The position numbers and the translations under genes were made by a program. This document shows positions 1-7,389 of a stretch of 64,000 bases of DNA, piece by piece. The notes beneath the pieces are model-generated. The model was not told where the DNA came from. It did not search any database and saw nothing but the letters and a program-made list of their open reading frames with translations. Numbering within the stretch: position 1 is the stretch's first letter; each line of letters begins with the position of its first letter. Source of the DNA: Actinomadura sp. DC4 (GTDB taxonomy: Bacteria > Actinomycetota > Actinomycetes > Streptosporangiales > Streptosporangiaceae); assembly GCF_030406325.1 (NCBI RefSeq), contig NZ_JAUEQY010000009.1, forward strand, positions 62,001 to 126,000, read 5' to 3'.

Positions 1-777
1 GGCAGCCGGCTGCTGGGTTCGCTGCTGGCCCAGGCCACGAGCTGGCGGCTCGTGTACGCCGCGGCGGCCGTCCTGACGCTTCTCGCGGGCGTCCTGCTGC
101 GTCCCGCGCTGCCGGAGGAGCCGATCGGCCGAGGGAGCTATCCGCGTGCGCTGGCCGGGCTGCCGGGGCTCCTCCGCAGGCAGGCGGCCCTGCGCCAGGC
201 GTGCCTGGTCCAGTTCTGCAGCTTCGCGGTGTTCTCCGGCACGTGGACCGTACTCGCCCTTTATGTGACCGGACCGCGCTTCGGCTGGTCCACCGGGACC
301 GCCGGGCTCTTCGGTCTCGTCGGCCTCGCCGCCGGAGCCCTCACCCCCATCGCCGGCCATCGTACGGATCGCCATGGCCCTCTCGCCGTCACCGCGGCGG
401 CCGTCCTCGCCTCCGTCGTCGGCGTCGTGGTCCTCACGGTCGCGGGCACCGGCCCGATCGGGCTCGTCGCCGGGACGTTCGCGGTCACGGTGGGCATGCA
501 GTCGGCCCAGATCGCCAACCAGGCCCGTATCTTCGCCGACCGGCCCGACGCCCGCAGCCAGGTCAACACCCTCTACATGACCGCCGCCTTCCTCGGCGGA
601 TCCCTCGGGTCCGCGGCCGGAACCACGCTGTACAACCACCACGGCTGGGGCGGTGTCTGCGCGGCGAACGCCGTCTTCGTCACCGTCGCCCTGGCCGGAC
701 ACCTGCTCACCCTGTACCGGACCGCGCGCGACAAACGCGATCGAAAGTTTGTTCGATCAAATGTCTCCCGTGGATAG
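1..777 (+). CDS. MFS transporter, C-terminal part (5' end outside window)
   Basis: The reading frame is open from the first base, so the gene starts upstream; about 258 residues are visible. The protein is a run of hydrophobic helices with short charged loops. One loop has the MFS-type pattern GHRTDRHG (Gly, Arg, Asp, Arg, Gly), typical of the cytoplasmic loop of a 12-helix drug or metabolite exporter of the inner membrane. The C-terminus is a short basic tail. Substrate is unknown. A small two-helix membrane protein follows after 66 bases on the same strand. Confidence 0.75.
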   Translation, partial: GSRLLGSLLAQATSWRLVYAAAAVLTLLAGVLLRPALPEEPIGRGSYPRALAGLPGLLRRQAALRQACLVQFCSFAVFSGTWTVLALYVTGPRFGWSTGTAGLFGLVGLAAGALTPIAGHRTDRHGPLAVTAAAVLASVVGVVVLTVAGTGPIGLVAGTFAVTVGMQSAQIANQARIFADRPDARSQVNTLYMTAAFLGGSLGSAAGTTLYNHHGWGGVCAANAVFVTVALAGHLLTLYRTARDKRDRKFVRSNVSRG

Positions 778-843
778 GGACAGGGCAAGCACCGGTCGGG
801 GGCGGGGAGATCGCGCGGGGCGGTCGCCGTAAGAGGAGGGCAC

Positions 844-1023
844 GTGAGGCGTACAAGGCGGGGCAGGAGTCACGTGATGCTGTGGTGCCTCGGGCTGGCC
901 GCGGTCGGCGGCGGCACGTGGGCGGTGCTGTGGGCGCCGCCGGAGAGGGTGACGCTGGTCCTCAGCCTGGCCGGCCTCGTGCTCACCGGCGCCACCGCCT
1001 GGTGGCGCCCGCGCGGGCGATAG
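844..1023 (+). CDS. Small membrane protein, 59 aa, two predicted TM segments
   Basis: A GTG start follows a strong purine-rich site (GAGGAGG) six bases upstream. The product begins with a basic stretch (MRRTRRGRSH), followed by two hydrophobic segments at about residues 12-30 and 36-53 separated by a short APPERV turn, and ends in a basic tail (RPRGR). This layout fits a two-pass membrane protein with both ends in the cytoplasm. I recognise no family. It lies 40 bases before the next gene on the same strand and may be cotranscribed with it. Confidence 0.5.
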   Translation: MRRTRRGRSHVMLWCLGLAAVGGGTWAVLWAPPERVTLVLSLAGLVLTGATAWWRPRGR

Positions 1024-1063
1024 ACCGGCGATCCGGGGTAGGGCTCCCGTAGAGGGGGACGAC

Positions 1064-1585
1064 ATGGACGTATCCCAAACCACCGAAACCGACGTACGGC
1101 CCGAGGCGGCCCTGCTCGGTATCTATCTCAACGACCACCTGACCGGCGCCACGTTCGGTACGGAGCTGGCCTCGCGGATCGCCCGGACCTATCGCGGGTC
1201 CAAGGACGCCCAGGCTCTGGCGGACTTCGCGGCCGAGGTCGCCGGCGACCGCGCCGCACTGATCGAGATGATGGCGGCGCTCGGCGTCCCGGTACGGCAG
1301 TACAAGGCGCTGCTGGGCTGGGTGGCCGAGAAGGCCGGCCGGCTCAAGCCGAACGGCCGCCTGCTCGACCGGTCCCCGCTGAGCGGCCTGGTGGAGTTCG
1401 AGGCCATGCGTCTCGGCGTCGAGGGCAAGGGCGCCTGCTGGCGTACGCTCCAGACGCTGGCCGACCGCGACGACCGCCTCGACCGGGGACGCCTGGAGGA
1501 CCTGCTGGCACGGGCGGACCGTCAGGCGGACCTTCTGGAGGGCTTCCGCGTCCGCGTCGCGGCCGAGCTCGTCGGCGTGGACTGA
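1064..1585 (+). CDS. Conserved hypothetical protein, all-helical, 173 aa
   Basis: The product is predicted to be almost wholly alpha-helical, with no signal peptide or membrane segment. Its pattern of long amphipathic helices (for example LASRIARTYRGSK and LADFAAEVAGDR) resembles ferritin-like or helical-bundle proteins of unknown role found in actinomycetes. I do not recognise conserved metal ligands. The 3' end overlaps the convergent topoisomerase gene by 64 bases, so both stop regions are coding on both strands. Confidence 0.55.
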   Translation: MDVSQTTETDVRPEAALLGIYLNDHLTGATFGTELASRIARTYRGSKDAQALADFAAEVAGDRAALIEMMAALGVPVRQYKALLGWVAEKAGRLKPNGRLLDRSPLSGLVEFEAMRLGVEGKGACWRTLQTLADRDDRLDRGRLEDLLARADRQADLLEGFRVRVAAELVGVD

Positions 1586-2610
1586 CCGGCGAGGAGCTCC
1601 AGGACGGCCCTCTCGACCGGCCCGCCGGTGGCGAGCTCGCCCAGGCCGCGGTCCTTGCCGAGGTCGGCGAGCGCGGGCTCGACGGTGACGCCGCGCTCGT
1701 ACAGCTCGATGATGCGCGGGTCGATGTAGGACGCCCGCGCGACGGCCGGGGTGTTGCCGAGATAGTCGGCCACCTCGCGCACGACCCTTACGACGGCGCG
1801 TTTGCGGGCGGTCGCGCCGGCCGCGGCGGCGGAGACGGCCAGGCCCACGGCGGCCAGGATGGTGGCGTGCCAGGTGCGGAAGTCCTTGACCGTGAAGTCG
1901 CCGGCCGTCACCGCGTGGAGATGGTCGTTGATGTCGGTGGCCGTCACGTCGTGCCAGCGCCCGCCGTCGCGGTACGCCAGGAGCTCCTCGCCGCCGCTCC
2001 GGCGCCGCTTGAGGCTCCGTACGACACCGATGACCTGGTCGTCCACGATGGCCAGCTCGCGCTGCTTGGCGCCCTTGGCGAGGTAGCCGAAGACCATCGT
2101 GTCGCCCGAGCACACCACGTGCTCCCGGCGGATGGTGGCCAGGCCGTACGTGCCGTTGTCCGCCGCGTACTCCCCGCTGCCCGCGCGGAAGAAGCCGAGG
2201 TCGATCAGGCGGATCGCGGCCGAGAGGACGCGCTCGCGGCTCAGCTCCGTACCTCGCAGGTCGTGGTCGATCACCTCACGGACGCACGGCAGGATGCGGC
2301 CGAACGCCAGCACCCGGTCGTGCTTCTCCTGGTCCCGCTCCTCGCGCCACTGGTCGTGGTAGCGGTACTGCCGCCGTCCCGCGGCGTCGGTGCCCAGGGC
2401 CTGGATGTGCCCCTTCGCGTCGGGACAGATCCAGACGTCCTGCCAGGCGGGCGGGATCACCAGCGCCTTGATGCGGGCGAGCGTCCGCGCGTCGCGTACG
2501 GGAGCCGCCCCGTCGTGGAGGTAGCGGAAGCCACGGCCGCAGCGCTGCCGCCGGATCCCGGGCTCCGCGGGGTCGCTGCGCACGAGCGCCGGCCGGCCGG
2601 CGGCCCTCAT
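1522..2610 (-). CDS. DNA topoisomerase IB
   Basis: This is a poxvirus-like bacterial type IB topoisomerase, which relaxes supercoils through a 3'-phosphotyrosyl intermediate. The N-terminal segment (GPGIRRQ-like EPGIRRQRCGRGFRYL) and the IPPAWQDVWICPD stretch are family hallmarks. The catalytic domain shows FRAGSGEYAADNGTYG, KDFRTWHAT with Arg245 and His248, and the nucleophile Tyr295 in ARASYIDPRI. I chose the ATG at 2610 (362 aa) because homology begins there; an upstream ATG would add 15 residues that look unrelated. Many actinomycetes carry a non-essential TopIB of this length beside their type IA enzyme. Confidence 0.85.
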   Translation of the reverse strand: MRAAGRPALVRSDPAEPGIRRQRCGRGFRYLHDGAAPVRDARTLARIKALVIPPAWQDVWICPDAKGHIQALGTDAAGRRQYRYHDQWREERDQEKHDRVLAFGRILPCVREVIDHDLRGTELSRERVLSAAIRLIDLGFFRAGSGEYAADNGTYGLATIRREHVVCSGDTMVFGYLAKGAKQRELAIVDDQVIGVVRSLKRRRSGGEELLAYRDGGRWHDVTATDINDHLHAVTAGDFTVKDFRTWHATILAAVGLAVSAAAAGATARKRAVVRVVREVADYLGNTPAVARASYIDPRIIELYERGVTVEPALADLGKDRGLGELATGGPVERAVLELLAGQSTPTSSAATRTRKPSRRSA

Positions 2611-2673
2611 CGTCGCCCCGGCGGAGCCACGGTCACCTCGGTGAACTCCATCCACTCCAACGTACGCCCCAGG

Positions 2674-3378
2674 TCAGCGGCCGGGGATCTCGCCGGTGTC
2701 GACGACGTGGCGGGCCAGGTGGCGCAGCTTGACGTTGCCGTCCTGTGATGCCTTGGCCAGCAGGGCGAACGCCTCGTCCTCGGTGAGCCTGAGGCGTTCC
2801 ATGACGATGCCGGTCGCCTGGCCGATGTCGGTCCGTGAGGCGATCGAGGCGTGCAGGTCGGCGTCGGACCGCGCGCTGGCGAAGGCGACCGCGGCGTGGG
2901 AGGCCAGCAGCCAGCCCATCCGCTCGGAGCGTTCGGTCAGGGCGTGCGGCCGGGAGGAGTACATGTTCAGCGCGCCGAGGTTCTCGTCGTACGTGAACAG
3001 CAGGAAGCCGATCATGCTGGAGATCCCCAGCTCCCGCGCGCGGGGCGTGAACCGCGGCCAGCGCTCGGCCTGGTCGGCGAGGTCGGCGATCCGCAGCACC
3101 TCACGCCGGTCGCGGGTGGCGTCGAAGCACGGGCCCTCGCCCACCTCCTCCTGGAGGGAGTCCGAGGCCTCCACCAGGTCGTCCGTGCAGGCCAGGCTGC
3201 GTACGGAGTATCCGGCGCCCCGGCGGCGTACGGTCAAGATGCCGGCCGCCTCGCACCCCTCGACCAGGTCGACGGCGTACTCACAGATCCGGTCGAGAGT
3301 GGACTGCAGCGTCTCTTGGGCGAGGAGGTCCCGGGCCATGTCCGCCAGCGCGATGGCGAGCTCGTCGTTCTGCGGCAT
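2674..3378 (-). CDS. GAF and ANTAR domain-containing protein
   Basis: Residues about 15-150 form a GAF sensor domain (LQSTLDRICEYAVDLV, then LGALNMYSSRPHALT near its end). The last 55 residues form an ANTAR RNA-binding domain with the characteristic QATGIVMERLRLTEDEAFALL helix pair. ANTAR proteins bind paired hairpins in nascent RNA and prevent transcription termination, so this is probably a ligand- or redox-sensing antiterminator. The ATG at 3378 is preferred over a GTG six bases upstream because GGGGAGG lies five bases before it. No partner kinase is adjacent. Confidence 0.8.
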   Translation of the reverse strand: MPQNDELAIALADMARDLLAQETLQSTLDRICEYAVDLVEGCEAAGILTVRRRGAGYSVRSLACTDDLVEASDSLQEEVGEGPCFDATRDRREVLRIADLADQAERWPRFTPRARELGISSMIGFLLFTYDENLGALNMYSSRPHALTERSERMGWLLASHAAVAFASARSDADLHASIASRTDIGQATGIVMERLRLTEDEAFALLAKASQDGNVKLRHLARHVVDTGEIPGR

Positions 3379-3521
3379 GCCCACCTCCCCGGCGAAGTGC
3401 CGCCTCCGCCGTCTCCCGGAGGCGCCTACACCCTACGTCCGCCGGAAAAGGGTTGGGCGGGGTGTCGCCCCGGCTGTTAGCGTACGGCGAGGTCGTGACA
3501 GGACGTGAGGAGGTGAGACCC

Positions 3522-3575
3522 ATGAACGCGGTAATGATGTGGGTGCTCCCCACGTGTTCACGGTCGGGCGGCTGA
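3522..3575 (+). CDS. Possible leader peptide, 17 aa
   Basis: A very short frame (MNAVMMWVLPTCSRSGG) begins with ATG seven bases after GAGGAGG, a better ribosome site than that of the next gene. It ends 48 bases before the hydrolase gene and is followed by a near-perfect 20-base palindrome. Such a layout is typical of leader peptides that control a downstream gene by ribosome position. The peptide has single Trp and Cys codons and three Met codons, with no long run of one amino acid, so the sensed signal is unclear. This is inference only. Confidence 0.35.
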   Translation: MNAVMMWVLPTCSRSGG

Positions 3576-3588
3576 CGTAGGGGTCGCC

Positions 3589-3608
3589 GGGAGCGCCATG
3601 GCACTCCC
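3589..3608 (+). promoter_or_regulatory. 20-base imperfect palindrome between leader ORF and hydrolase
   Basis: GGGAGCGCCATGGCACTCCC pairs with itself except for one C/A pair of positions. It could be an operator or an RNA hairpin downstream of the short leader frame, ending 15 bases before the hydrolase start codon. Confidence 0.35.
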
Positions 3609-3623
3609 GAAAGGCAGAAACCC

Positions 3624-4391
3624 ATGCATTCCTTGCGATTCACCACCGAGACGTCGTCAGCCGGCGTCGTCGAACGCGACTTCACCGTGGGGGAAGTCCC
3701 CGGCGTGCTCTGGTCACCCGTCTCCGGCTCGAAGAACGCGCCCCTGATTCTTTTGGGGCACACGGGCGGCCTGGACAAGAGGACACCGGGAATTCTCGCC
3801 CGGGCCCGCCGCTACGTGACCGATCGCGGGTTCACCGTGGCCGCCATCGACGCACCCGGGCACGGCGACCGGCCGCGCACGGCGCAGGACGAGCGGGCCC
3901 GTATCGCCATCCCGCAGGCGCGGGCGGCGGGTGAGCCGATCGGCCCGATCATCGCCGAGTACAACGCCGCACTGGCCGAGCGCGCCGTGCCGGACTGGCA
4001 GGCGACCCTCGACGCCCTCCAGGCGCTGCCCGAGATCGGCGCCGAGGCCCCGATCGGGTACGGCGGCACGACGCTGGGCACCGTGATCGGCCTGTCGCTG
4101 GCGGCGGTCGAACCCCGGATCACCGCGGCGGTCTTCGGCGCACCCCTCGTGTACGAGGCCCTGACGGAGGCGGCGAGGCTGGTGACCATCCCGATCCTGT
4201 TCCTGCTCCCCTGGGACGACGCGGAGATCGACCGCCGATCCGGTCTGGCGTTGTTCGACGCCCTGGCCTCGGAGGAGAAGACGCTGCACGCCAACCCGGG
4301 CGGGCACCACCAGATCCCCAGGTTCGAGATCGAGCATGAGGTGGGGTTCTACGCCCGCCATCTCGGCCGGCCGGCCACGTCAGCGGCCTGA
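3624..4391 (+). CDS. Alpha/beta hydrolase-fold protein with altered nucleophile elbow
   Basis: The 255-residue protein has an alpha/beta-hydrolase layout: LILLGHTGG near residue 45 (oxyanion region), AAIDAPGHGDR near residue 75, and a late GGHHQIPRFE segment that can supply the catalytic histidine. At the nucleophile elbow, where the family has Gly-x-Ser-x-Gly, this protein reads YGGTTLG near residue 150, placing Thr at the Ser position. It may therefore be catalytically weak, use Thr, or have a non-enzymatic role. The gene overlaps the convergent downstream gene by 12 bases. Confidence 0.65.
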   Translation: MHSLRFTTETSSAGVVERDFTVGEVPGVLWSPVSGSKNAPLILLGHTGGLDKRTPGILARARRYVTDRGFTVAAIDAPGHGDRPRTAQDERARIAIPQARAAGEPIGPIIAEYNAALAERAVPDWQATLDALQALPEIGAEAPIGYGGTTLGTVIGLSLAAVEPRITAAVFGAPLVYEALTEAARLVTIPILFLLPWDDAEIDRRSGLALFDALASEEKTLHANPGGHHQIPRFEIEHEVGFYARHLGRPATSAA

Positions 4392-4811
4392 CGTGACGGG
4401 GTGCCGGCGGCCGGCGTCACGCCGGCCGCCGGCACCGGCGAGGACGACGGTGAGCAGGCCGAGCAGCGCTACGGCCGCGTTCGCCGTCGTCAGGAAGACG
4501 GCCTGGCCCGTGGTCGCGTTCTCCAGGTGTTCCACGTGGAACACGAAGTGCGGGACCGCGAAGACCGAGAAGGCCAGTGCGGCCGGGACGACGTAGGCCC
4601 GGCGCGGGACGACCAGGGCGATCCCGAGGAGCAGGGCGACGCCGAGCGTGGCGCCTCCGAAGTCGCGGGCGTAGTGCTCGCTGAACGGCGGCATCAGGTC
4701 CACTGTCGGGAAGTGGTCGTAGAAGCTCCGGGGGAACGCCTGGTTCCAGAACCCGACGACGAGCTCGTCGAGGAAGAGGACGGCCAGGGCGAGGCGGATC
4801 AGGATGGTCAC
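4380..4811 (-). CDS. Small integral membrane protein, four predicted TM segments
   Basis: The product has four hydrophobic segments separated by short loops, beginning ILIRLALAVLFLDELVVG and including VPHFVFHVEHLENAT, a stretch with several histidines. It resembles DoxX-like or DUF4345-like four-helix membrane proteins, but I cannot name a family with certainty. The GTG at 4811 is preferred because GGGAG lies seven bases upstream; an ATG at 4874 would add a basic stretch of 21 residues and has its purines too close. It lies back to back with the cytochrome bd operon, whose operators could also affect it. Confidence 0.5.
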   Translation of the reverse strand: MTILIRLALAVLFLDELVVGFWNQAFPRSFYDHFPTVDLMPPFSEHYARDFGGATLGVALLLGIALVVPRRAYVVPAALAFSVFAVPHFVFHVEHLENATTGQAVFLTTANAAVALLGLLTVVLAGAGGRRDAGRRHPVTSGR

Positions 4812-4881
4812 GGCGGGTCTCCCGTTCTGGAGGGTTCGCCGGTTACGACGGAGCCCCGTCCCGCGACGTGACATACCCCTC

Positions 4882-4895
4882 AGCCCGTACGGGCT
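4882..4895. promoter_or_regulatory. Perfect 14-base palindrome upstream of cydA
   Basis: AGCCCGTACGGGCT is fully self-complementary and sits about 85 bases before cydA, at the upstream edge of the operator region described next. It may be an operator or a small hairpin. Confidence 0.35.
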
Positions 4896-4909
4896 CTAAA
4901 GCTACGTTG

Positions 4910-4953
4910 TGTAGTACTACGGGCGGTAGTCTACGACAAGATGTAGTACTACG
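4910..4953 (+). promoter_or_regulatory. Duplicated GTAGTACTAC operator upstream of cydA
   Basis: The 12-mer TGTAGTACTACG occurs twice, at 4910-4921 and 4942-4953, exactly 32 bases apart, and each contains the 10-base palindrome GTAGTACTAC. Extra half-sites (GTAGTCTAC at 4926-4934 and GTAGTAG at 4958-4964) flank them. TAGT/ACTA half-sites are the kind bound by BlaI/MecI/CopY-family winged-helix repressors. Their place between the divergent membrane gene and cydA makes them likely regulators of the cyd operon. No Rex-like or DtxR-like site was noticed. The identity of the binding protein is inference. Confidence 0.6.
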
Positions 4954-4979
4954 AGCTGTAGTAGATAGGGGGCCGCGGG

Positions 4980-6374
4980 ATGAACCCGCTCGACATCGCC
5001 CGGTGGCAGTTCGGGATCACCACCGTCTACCACTTCTTCTTCGTCCCCCTGACGATCGGCCTGTCGGCGCTCGTCGCGGGCCTGCAGACGGCGTGGGTGC
5101 GCACCGGCAGGACGCACTACCTCCGCGCCACCAAGTTCTGGGGCAAGCTCTTCCTGATCAACTTCGCGATGGGCATCGTCACCGGCATCGTGCAGGAGTT
5201 CCAGTTCGGCATGAACTGGAGCGCGTACTCCCGGTTCGTCGGCGACGTCTTCGGCGCGCCGCTGGCGATCGAGGGCCTGCTCGCCTTCTTCCTCGAGTCG
5301 ACCTTCCTGGGGCTGTGGATCTTCGGCTGGGACCGGCTGCCCAAGCGGATCCACCTCGCGTGCATCTGGCTGGTCGCGGTCGGCACGCTGCTGTCGGCGT
5401 ACTTCATCCTCGCCGCCAACTCCTGGATGCAGCACCCGGTCGGCTACCGCATCCACGGAGGCCGGGCCGAGCTGACCGACTTCTGGGCCGTGCTGACCAA
5501 CTCCACGATGCTCGTCGCCTTCCCCCACACGATCACCGCCGCCTTCGTCACCGCGGGCCTGTTCGTCGTGGGCGTCAGCGCCTGGCACCTGGCCCGGCGG
5601 CGGCACGTCGAGGTCTTCCGGCCGTCGCTGAAGATGGCCCTGGCCGTCACCTTCGTCGCCTCGCTCGGCGTCGCCGTCACCGGCGACCTCCAGGGCAAGG
5701 TGATGACCTCCCAGCAACCGATGAAGATGGCCGCCGCCGAGGCGCTGTACCGCACCGAGCGGCCCGCCTCGTTCTCGATCTTCACCGTGGGCACTCTCGA
5801 CGGCGGGCGTGAGGTGTTCAGCGTCAAGGTGCCGCGGCTCCTGTCGTTCCTGGCCACGGGCAGCTTCAGCGGCAGGGTCCAGGGCATCGACGACGTCCAG
5901 GCCGCCGAGGTCGCCAAGTACGGGCCGGGGGACTACCGCCCGGTCATCCCGCTCGCGTACTGGAACTTCCGGATCATGGTCGGGGTCGGCGGCGCCACCG
6001 CGCTGATCGCCCTGCTCGGTCTGTGGCTGCTACGGCGCGGGCGGCTGCCGGCGAACCGCTGGGTGTGGCGGATCGGCGTGCTCTCACTCGCGCTGCCGTT
6101 CGTCGGCAACTCCGCCGGCTGGATCTTCACCGAGATGGGCCGCCAGCCCTGGTCGGTCTACGGCGTGCTGAAGACCGCCTCCAGCGTCTCACCGAGGGTC
6201 GGCGCGACGTCGATGCTCATCTCGGTCATCGCGCTGACCACGCTGTACGGCGTCCTCATGGTCATCGAGGCCGGGCTGATGGTGCGCTACGTCAAGGCCG
6301 GGCCGCTCTCGGAGGACGAGGCGCTCGCCCGGCCCGGCGGCGAGGACGAGGCCGAACTCACCTTCGCCTACTGA
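4980..6374 (+). CDS. cydA: Cytochrome bd ubiquinol/menaquinol oxidase subunit I
   Basis: CydA is the quinol-binding, haem-carrying subunit of cytochrome bd, a proton-non-pumping terminal oxidase used at low oxygen or under respiratory stress. The start NPLDIARWQFGITTVYHF and the sequence FQFGMNWSAYSRFVGD are diagnostic and include conserved histidine and methionine haem ligands. The 464-residue length fits the short Q-loop form usual in actinobacteria. GNSAGWIFTEMGRQPW lies near residue 380. GGGGG precedes the ATG. It is the first gene of cydABDC, lies 10 bases before cydB and is probably controlled by the palindromes upstream. Confidence 0.95.
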   Translation: MNPLDIARWQFGITTVYHFFFVPLTIGLSALVAGLQTAWVRTGRTHYLRATKFWGKLFLINFAMGIVTGIVQEFQFGMNWSAYSRFVGDVFGAPLAIEGLLAFFLESTFLGLWIFGWDRLPKRIHLACIWLVAVGTLLSAYFILAANSWMQHPVGYRIHGGRAELTDFWAVLTNSTMLVAFPHTITAAFVTAGLFVVGVSAWHLARRRHVEVFRPSLKMALAVTFVASLGVAVTGDLQGKVMTSQQPMKMAAAEALYRTERPASFSIFTVGTLDGGREVFSVKVPRLLSFLATGSFSGRVQGIDDVQAAEVAKYGPGDYRPVIPLAYWNFRIMVGVGGATALIALLGLWLLRRGRLPANRWVWRIGVLSLALPFVGNSAGWIFTEMGRQPWSVYGVLKTASSVSPRVGATSMLISVIALTTLYGVLMVIEAGLMVRYVKAGPLSEDEALARPGGEDEAELTFAY

Positions 6375-6384
6375 GAGGGACGTC

Positions 6385-7389
6385 ATGGCGACCACGACCG
6401 TCTGGTTCATCATCATCGCCTTCCTGTGGACCGGATACTTCTTCCTGGAGGGCTTCGACTTCGGCGTCGGCATCCTGCTGCCGCTGCTCGGCCGCGACGA
6501 CACCGAGCGCCGGGTGCTCATCAACACCATCGGCCCGGTCTGGGACGGCAACGAGGTGTGGTTCATCGTCGCCGGCGCCGCGACCTTCGCCGCGTTCCCC
6601 GAGTGGTACGCCACGCTCTTCAGCGGCTTCTACCTGCCACTGCTGGCGATCCTGCTCGCGCTGATCGTGCGCGGGGTGGCCTTCGAGTACCGCGGCAAGC
6701 GCGACGACGCGCGCTGGCGCCGCCGGTGGGACCGGGCGATCTTCTGGGGCAGTCTCGTGCCCGCGTTCGTGTGGGGCGTGGCCTTCTCCAACCTCGTACG
6801 CGGGGTGCCGCTGGACGCCGGGCACGAGTACGCCGGGACCGTGCTCGACCTGCTCAACCCGTACGCCCTGCTCGGCGGGGCCGCCACGCTGACGCTGTTC
6901 GTGCTGCACGGCGCGGTCTTCCTGGCGCTGAAGACCACGGGGGAGATACGGCGGCGGGCGGGCCGGGTCGCGCGGGCCGCCGTGGTCGCGGCCCTCGCCG
7001 TCGGCGGGCTCTATCTGCTGCTGACCCAGCTCCTGTACGGGCGGCCGGCGACCTGGATCACCGTGGCGGCGGCCGCGTCCGCGCTGGCCGCCGCGACCGT
7101 GGCCAATGCGCGGGGCCGGGAGGGCTGGGCGTTCGCCGGCACCGGCGCGGCCATCGCGCTCGTCGTCGCGACGCTGTTCCTCGCGCTGTTCCCGCACGTC
7201 ATGCCGTCCACGATCGACGCGGCGAACGGCCTGACGACGACCAACGCCGCCGCCACCCCGTACACCCTCAAGATCATGACGATCGTCGCGGTGGTGTTCA
7301 CCCCGCTGGTCATGCTGTACCAGGGCTGGACGTACTGGGTGTTCCGCCGCCGGATCGGCGTCGCGCACATCCCGGGAGCGGCGAAGTGA
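6385..7389 (+). CDS. cydB: Cytochrome bd oxidase subunit II
   Basis: CydB pairs with CydA in the membrane. The 334 residues form many hydrophobic helices, starting with WFIIIAFLWTGYFFLEGFDFG, the canonical CydB N-terminus, followed by NTIGPVWDGNEVW. AGAGGGACGTC precedes the ATG. Its TGA overlaps the GTG of cydD (GTGA), indicating tight translational coupling. Confidence 0.95.
   Translation: MATTTVWFIIIAFLWTGYFFLEGFDFGVGILLPLLGRDDTERRVLINTIGPVWDGNEVWFIVAGAATFAAFPEWYATLFSGFYLPLLAILLALIVRGVAFEYRGKRDDARWRRRWDRAIFWGSLVPAFVWGVAFSNLVRGVPLDAGHEYAGTVLDLLNPYALLGGAATLTLFVLHGAVFLALKTTGEIRRRAGRVARAAVVAALAVGGLYLLLTQLLYGRPATWITVAAAASALAAATVANARGREGWAFAGTGAAIALVVATLFLALFPHVMPSTIDAANGLTTTNAAATPYTLKIMTIVAVVFTPLVMLYQGWTYWVFRRRIGVAHIPGAAK

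Noticed and set aside
6426-7385. Upstream extension of the cydD frame through cydB
   Set aside because: The extension is out of frame with cydB and reads low-complexity Arg/Ala; CydD homology begins at GTG 7386.
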